IMG/VR virus record: IMGVR_UViG_3300038435_000224 | Location: 1 to 42,538 of that record | From: a virus | Length of the DNA stretch: 42,538 bases | Reading direction: 5' to 3' (one strand) | Shown: one piece after another, positions 39,656 to 42,538 of the stretch | Position numbering within the stretch: position 1 is the first letter of the stretch | Layout of the letters: every line of letters begins with the position of its first letter | Position numbers and translations under genes: made by a program | The notes under the pieces: model-generated | What the model saw: only the letters and a program-made list of their open reading frames with translations | What the model was told of the DNA's origin: nothing | Databases searched by the model: none

Positions 39656-40035
39656 TTTGCCTCCAAAATTTTTACTGCGTCTTCGACGGAACGAGCAACA
39701 CCTGCTGCGCCACCGGCAATTTTAACCATCGTTAGGAAATGTAATTGATCAGCGGTTGGTTTCCCGGTCTCTGATTTTGTTTCAATAGCAATAAAACGCG
39801 CAATCTTTTCGCCGACCATATCGGGAGTAATAAATATTGATTGCCATCCAATTAGGTCGCTACTTGCTTGAATCAGTCCAAAGCTAATTTGTCTAGCTTG
39901 ACTTAAGAAAGTGATATTTCCTTTCTTTCCCACGAACTTGCCAGCCCAGGCGACACCCACTGGATTGGTGAATAAAGTTGCTTTCGGACTGAGTGCTTTT
40001 CGAATTTGATTTTTGATTTTTATTTCCGCTGTCAT
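39652..40035 (-). CDS. VRR-NUC-type nuclease
   Basis: 127 residues from ATG 40035 (ATGA with the helicase stop). The core has SSDLIGW, then ARFIAIETKSETGKPTADQLHFL: the D...ExK of PD-(D/E)XK/VRR-NUC enzymes (Asp in SDLIG, Glu and Lys in IETKS, Gln in ADQ). These phage proteins are thought to act as structure-specific nucleases (Holliday junction resolvase-like). Immediately downstream of an SF2 helicase, it would process recombination or replication intermediates. Confidence 0.85.
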   Translation of the reverse strand: MTAEIKIKNQIRKALSPKATLFTNPVGVAWAGKFVGKKGNITFLSQARQISFGLIQASSDLIGWQSIFITPDMVGEKIARFIAIETKSETGKPTADQLHFLTMVKIAGGAAGVARSVEDAVKILEAK

Positions 40036-41420
40036 GCTCGTTTTTTCTTCCGTTTTTGTTTTAAGTTCCACATGAAACGTGCCCAACCGGGTTCGTAATT
40101 TTGTTCTGAAGCAATTACCAATAAGTCTTCGATTGTTTTAGCCCCCCAGACTCGTTTCCAAATCTGCTTCTTTTGGAACTCCCTTAGTTTGAGATCTTCC
40201 TTGACCAACTCGAGCTCGCCTTCTTCTTCCTCTATGTGTCGTGGTTTGCCGATACTCTGAGTTCCGCATTGTGGACATATTTGTTTATGTGCAGAAAAAA
40301 CCGCATAACACTCTTTGCATTGCTTAAGTGAAAGAACTGGTTCTCTTTGGTTTTTCTCACGACCATCTAATGACCATTCGCGCTCATTTTCAGGCAGTCC
40401 GTGTGTAAAACAATTACCAACATGATCCAATACGTACGCGCATGACTTTCCGTTATCAGCCCTCAGCACTCTACCTACTTGTTGTAAGTAGAGCGTCAAG
40501 GACTTAGTTGGTCTGAGTAAAATTGCACATTCAAGTTTTGGTAGATCGAATCCTTCAGAAACTAAATCACAGCTAGTTAGTAATTGAATAGAGCCAGATC
40601 TGAGAGAGTTCACTATCGAACGTCGCTCATAAGGGTTCATAGTTCCATCGATCGATTTTGCCGTGACACCCGCGCTATTGAATTGTTCAGCGACGTTTTT
40701 AGCGTGTTTAACTGACACACAAAATGCTATCGCTGGAACATTAGCGCATATCCTTTTATAATGCTCAATCGCGTTGCCGGTTATTGACGGCTTATCAACC
40801 ATCTCAGCAAGTTCTTCTTTTACATAGTCGCCTGCTCTGGTATGAACACCCGTCAAATTGATTTTTCCAGCAGGAGCATATACTAGAGGTTGCACCAGAT
40901 AGCCATCGACTATTAATTGTTTGATCGATGGTCCGAGAATGAGGTAATCAAATACCTGATTCAATCCACTACCGTCTAATCTCTGAGGTGTCGCTGTCAC
41001 ACCTAAGACGGAGGACATTGGGTGTGCATCAATAATCTTTCGCCAAGAACCAGCTACAGCGTGATGTGCTTCGTCAATGATATAGAGATCAGGAATTTCA
41101 TACTCATCCAAACGTCTAACAAGTGTAAATATGCTAGCTATCTGAATTCTGTCATTAGTCTTCGGATAATGTGGTGAGATAATCCCATGTGGTACATCAA
41201 ATTGATTCAAGCGATCTGAAATCTGATCGATTAACTCTTGTCTGTGCACTACAATCGTTATCCTATTACCAAGTTCATAACCGCCTTTGCATATGGATGC
41301 AAACACGGTTGTTTTTCCCGCCCCCGTCGGAGCTTGGTAACAGACCGACCGGAATTTCTTTAATGCTTGTCCGATTTTTTCGAGTGCATCTTGCTGATAA
41401 TAACGAAGCTGAATGGACAA
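40032..41420 (-). CDS. SF2 DEAD/DEAH-box helicase
   Basis: 462 residues from TTG 41420 with AAGGTGAG 6 nt upstream. Motifs: RYYQQDAL (Q-motif like), APTGAGKTT (30-38), TVVHRQEL-type Ia, IIDEAHHA (DEAH 116-119), GVTATPQR (III), SEGFDLPKLECAILLRPTKS and QQVGRVLRADNGK (VI). A C-terminal zinc ribbon (CKECYAVFSAHKQICPQCG) follows. This is the phage-type UvsW/RecG-like helicase used in branch migration or replication restart. An alternative start is not apparent. Confidence 0.95.
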   Translation of the reverse strand: MSIQLRYYQQDALEKIGQALKKFRSVCYQAPTGAGKTTVFASICKGGYELGNRITIVVHRQELIDQISDRLNQFDVPHGIISPHYPKTNDRIQIASIFTLVRRLDEYEIPDLYIIDEAHHAVAGSWRKIIDAHPMSSVLGVTATPQRLDGSGLNQVFDYLILGPSIKQLIVDGYLVQPLVYAPAGKINLTGVHTRAGDYVKEELAEMVDKPSITGNAIEHYKRICANVPAIAFCVSVKHAKNVAEQFNSAGVTAKSIDGTMNPYERRSIVNSLRSGSIQLLTSCDLVSEGFDLPKLECAILLRPTKSLTLYLQQVGRVLRADNGKSCAYVLDHVGNCFTHGLPENEREWSLDGREKNQREPVLSLKQCKECYAVFSAHKQICPQCGTQSIGKPRHIEEEEGELELVKEDLKLREFQKKQIWKRVWGAKTIEDLLVIASEQNYEPGWARFMWNLKQKRKKKRA

Positions 41421-41422
41421 GT

Positions 41423-41710
41423 TTATCTCACCTTCAATGCCAAGGTATTTAATCTATTGTCTAGTTCGGTGATTATTTTCCACAAGTCATCCGTGGCATT
41501 CGAATTAGCTAATGCATTCATTTGAAGATAATTTTTTAACTTCTCCGTTTGAGCAAGAACTATATTGAATGCTTCAAATACAGAATTCTTGTCCAATTTG
41601 AATTGGGTATCTTCTGCGGTTGTTGTTACCTCCGTTAATCTAGAGTCATCGCGATAGACGCCCCATGTAATTTTTTCTGCCTTAAGTGTTGCATCAAGTG
41701 TTTGTGTCAT
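41423..41710 (-). CDS. Hypothetical early protein
   Basis: 95 residues: MTQTLDATLKAEKITWGVYR, then a helical C-terminal half (VFEAFNIVLAQTEKLKNYLQ, DDLWKIITELDNRLNTLALK). ATG overlaps the TGA of the upstream 48-codon gene. No recognised motif. Confidence 0.6.
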   Translation of the reverse strand: MTQTLDATLKAEKITWGVYRDDSRLTEVTTTAEDTQFKLDKNSVFEAFNIVLAQTEKLKNYLQMNALANSNATDDLWKIITELDNRLNTLALKVR

Positions 41711-41853
41711 TTATTTGCTCCTAGTTTTTCCATTAGCCATCTAACTATTTGTACAATTATGTTTTTAGGCTTAAGTCGTGTGAAATCGACTCGTGAATGA
41801 CATGCTGGGCAGTTGTTCCAGTACATGTCGTGGTACTGATAATTACATTTCAA
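41707..41853 (-). CDS. 48-aa zinc-finger-like protein
   Basis: A frame starting at TTG 41853 with AAGAAGG upstream. The TTG overlaps the stop of the lipoprotein-like gene (TTGA), and its TGA overlaps the next ATG. MKCNYQYHDMYWNNCPACHS followed by RVDFTRLKPKN gives Cys3, Cys15, Cys18 and His19, a likely zinc site, then a hydrophobic amphipathic helix (IIVQIVRWLMEKLG). An internal ATG would give 39 residues but lose the first Cys. Too short for usual gene finders. Confidence 0.6.
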   Translation of the reverse strand: MKCNYQYHDMYWNNCPACHSRVDFTRLKPKNIIVQIVRWLMEKLGANK

Positions 41854-42083
41854 TTTTTGTCAGCCTTCTTTGAATGTAATGTGGTTATCTGTTTCTGCAT
41901 TCCAGAGACCTTACGTTCTAATTCTTCTATGCGATATTCTAATTGTCTGACGTAATCATTTACTGTTAGCCGCACCGTATATTGGTTTGGCGCAAACCTG
42001 TCATCTAGTACCGGCATATCCGCGTATGATGGACTTGTGCATCCCATTAATATTGCTAATGATATGAATATTTTTTTGTTCAC
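41850..42083 (-). CDS. Exported coiled-coil protein, possible lipoprotein
   Basis: 77 residues from GTG 42083 (AAGGAG 7 nt upstream; GTGA overlap with the previous stop). MNKKIFISLAILMGCTSPSY is a signal sequence. Cys15 after ILMG is close to a lipobox, or cleavage may fall after SYA. Residues about 45-75 form a coiled coil (VRQLEYRIEELERKVSGMQK). Size and layout recall small phage envelope proteins, including Rz1-like ones, but it is encoded far from the endolysin. A lysogen or early envelope function is equally likely. Confidence 0.6.
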   Translation of the reverse strand: MNKKIFISLAILMGCTSPSYADMPVLDDRFAPNQYTVRLTVNDYVRQLEYRIEELERKVSGMQKQITTLHSKKADKN

Positions 42084-42538
42084 TGTGCCACTCCTTTAAG
42101 TACTAATGCTCGGTCTAACTTCTTTTCAAACTCATCGATCCATTGCACTGCCAAGGCAACTGCCTGCGAATTCTCCGGTGTATCTCCCGGTTTGATTGCA
42201 AGGAAAAATCTTTCAGCAGGACGAGAGGATTGAGGCTGTAAGCCTTCGATATTTCCATAATTACAATTTCTTATGTTTGCTATTGTGCCAACTAGGCATG
42301 CGCAAGCACCTTCGTAGCACGAACCGTCAACTCTTCCTTCAACGAGAGCTAAACGTAACCCAGATATCTCACCAGGGCACGTGAGCAAAATAGATTCAAA
42401 GTCCTGCTGTATAGGACTCAGGTCTGCGCCACTCAGGTATGCGCCACTCAGGTCTGCGCCACTCAGGTCTGCGCTTCTCAGGTCTGCGCCACTCAGGTCT
42501 GCGCCACTCAGGTCTGCGCCACTCAGGTCTGCGCCACT
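42080..42538 (-). CDS. Pentapeptide-repeat protein (truncated by window edge)
   Basis: The frame is open to the window end. Visible are about eight pentapeptide repeats of the type SGADL (with variants RSADL and SGAYL), then a distinct C-terminal domain (DFESILLTCPGEISGLRLAL, EGACACLVGTIANIRNCNYG, RPAERFFLAIKPGDTPENSQ). I recall that domain from phage pentapeptide proteins. The Met at 42388 is internal, not the start. Pentapeptide repeats form a right-handed beta helix; some members mimic DNA and bind gyrase. The true N-terminus and repeat number lie outside. The stop overlaps the next GTG. Confidence 0.85.
   Translation of the reverse strand, partial: SGADLSGADLSGADLSGADLRSADLSGADLSGAYLSGADLSPIQQDFESILLTCPGEISGLRLALVEGRVDGSCYEGACACLVGTIANIRNCNYGNIEGLQPQSSRPAERFFLAIKPGDTPENSQAVALAVQWIDEFEKKLDRALVLKGVAQ
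42416..42538. repeat. 15-bp tandem repeat encoding pentapeptides
   Basis: About eight head-to-tail copies of a 15-bp unit (GCGCCACTCAGGTCT on the plus strand), nearly identical, running into the window edge. Each unit equals five codons of the pentapeptide gene. The near-identity at DNA level suggests recent expansion and a copy number that may vary between isolates or be misassembled. Confidence 0.9.

Noticed and set aside
42416-42538. Regular repeats resembling a CRISPR array
   Set aside because: Units are contiguous 15-mers with no spacers and translate in frame as pentapeptides; no cas genes occur, and the Cas4-like nuclease belongs to the recombination cluster.

Overview
The window reads as most of one temperate siphovirus-type prophage (HK97-like head, lambda-like tail) in an AT-rich bacterium. 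The head and tail families (P27-type small terminase, phiE125 gp8-type connector, HK97 gp10, DUF3168, a lambda G/GT-type frameshift, DUF1833, a J-like tail hub) are the set usual for phages of Proteobacteria. AT richness and small intracellular-style genes make an AT-rich gammaproteobacterium (for example a Legionellales-type host) a reasonable guess. Nothing here proves the host, because only about 0.5 kb at the left end looks like flanking DNA.

Layout. 1-510: probable host flank with one small unknown gene. 511-595: the 3' half of a tRNA-Lys(CTT)-like sequence joined to a non-matching 5' half, read as the bacterium/phage junction (att). 677-1677: promoter, structured leader and tyrosine integrase. 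1657-4695 (minus): a tightly overlapping three-gene cargo operon encoding a NagA-like sugar-phosphate deacetylase, a HAD phosphatase and a large protein with a C-terminal GNAT domain. 4856-5253 (minus): a separate short unit with its own promoter, two tiny genes (20 and 46 aa) and a strong terminator. 5254-6099: non-coding and rich in hairpins, including a ~330-bp imperfect inverted repeat built from GTGAAGG/CCTTCAC dyads. 6100-29298 (plus): the late region, in the order HNH, terminase, portal, protease, capsid, connectors, tail, tail fibre and lysis. Two proteins in it carry Sec-type signal peptides, and the tail chaperone uses a classic A AAA AAC slippery site. 29349-30324: a separately controlled NYN-domain nuclease. 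30325 to the right edge (minus): the early/replication operon, cut by the window end. It encodes an SMC-like ATPase, a recombination-type protein, a Cas4/RecB-like nuclease, a ribbon-helix-helix protein, primase-helicase, DNA adenine methylase, an XRE regulator, SSB, a VRR-NUC nuclease, an SF2 helicase, many tiny proteins and a pentapeptide-repeat protein.

How it works together. Integrase with the tRNA site gives lysogeny. The leftward cargo operon and the tiny-gene unit sit where lysogenic-conversion genes are expected. The early operon replicates and recombines the genome: the SMC-like ATPase, nuclease, annealing-type protein, SSB and helicases form a plausible recombination-dependent module. 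The late operon packages DNA (HNH with terminase and a probable cos site), builds the head and a long non-contractile tail, and lyses the cell. In the early operon stop and start codons overlap repeatedly (ATGA, GTGA, TTGA, TAATG). This overlap reveals several genes shorter than 60 codons. The right attachment site, the intact tRNA and the main lysogeny repressor were not found and probably lie beyond 42538.
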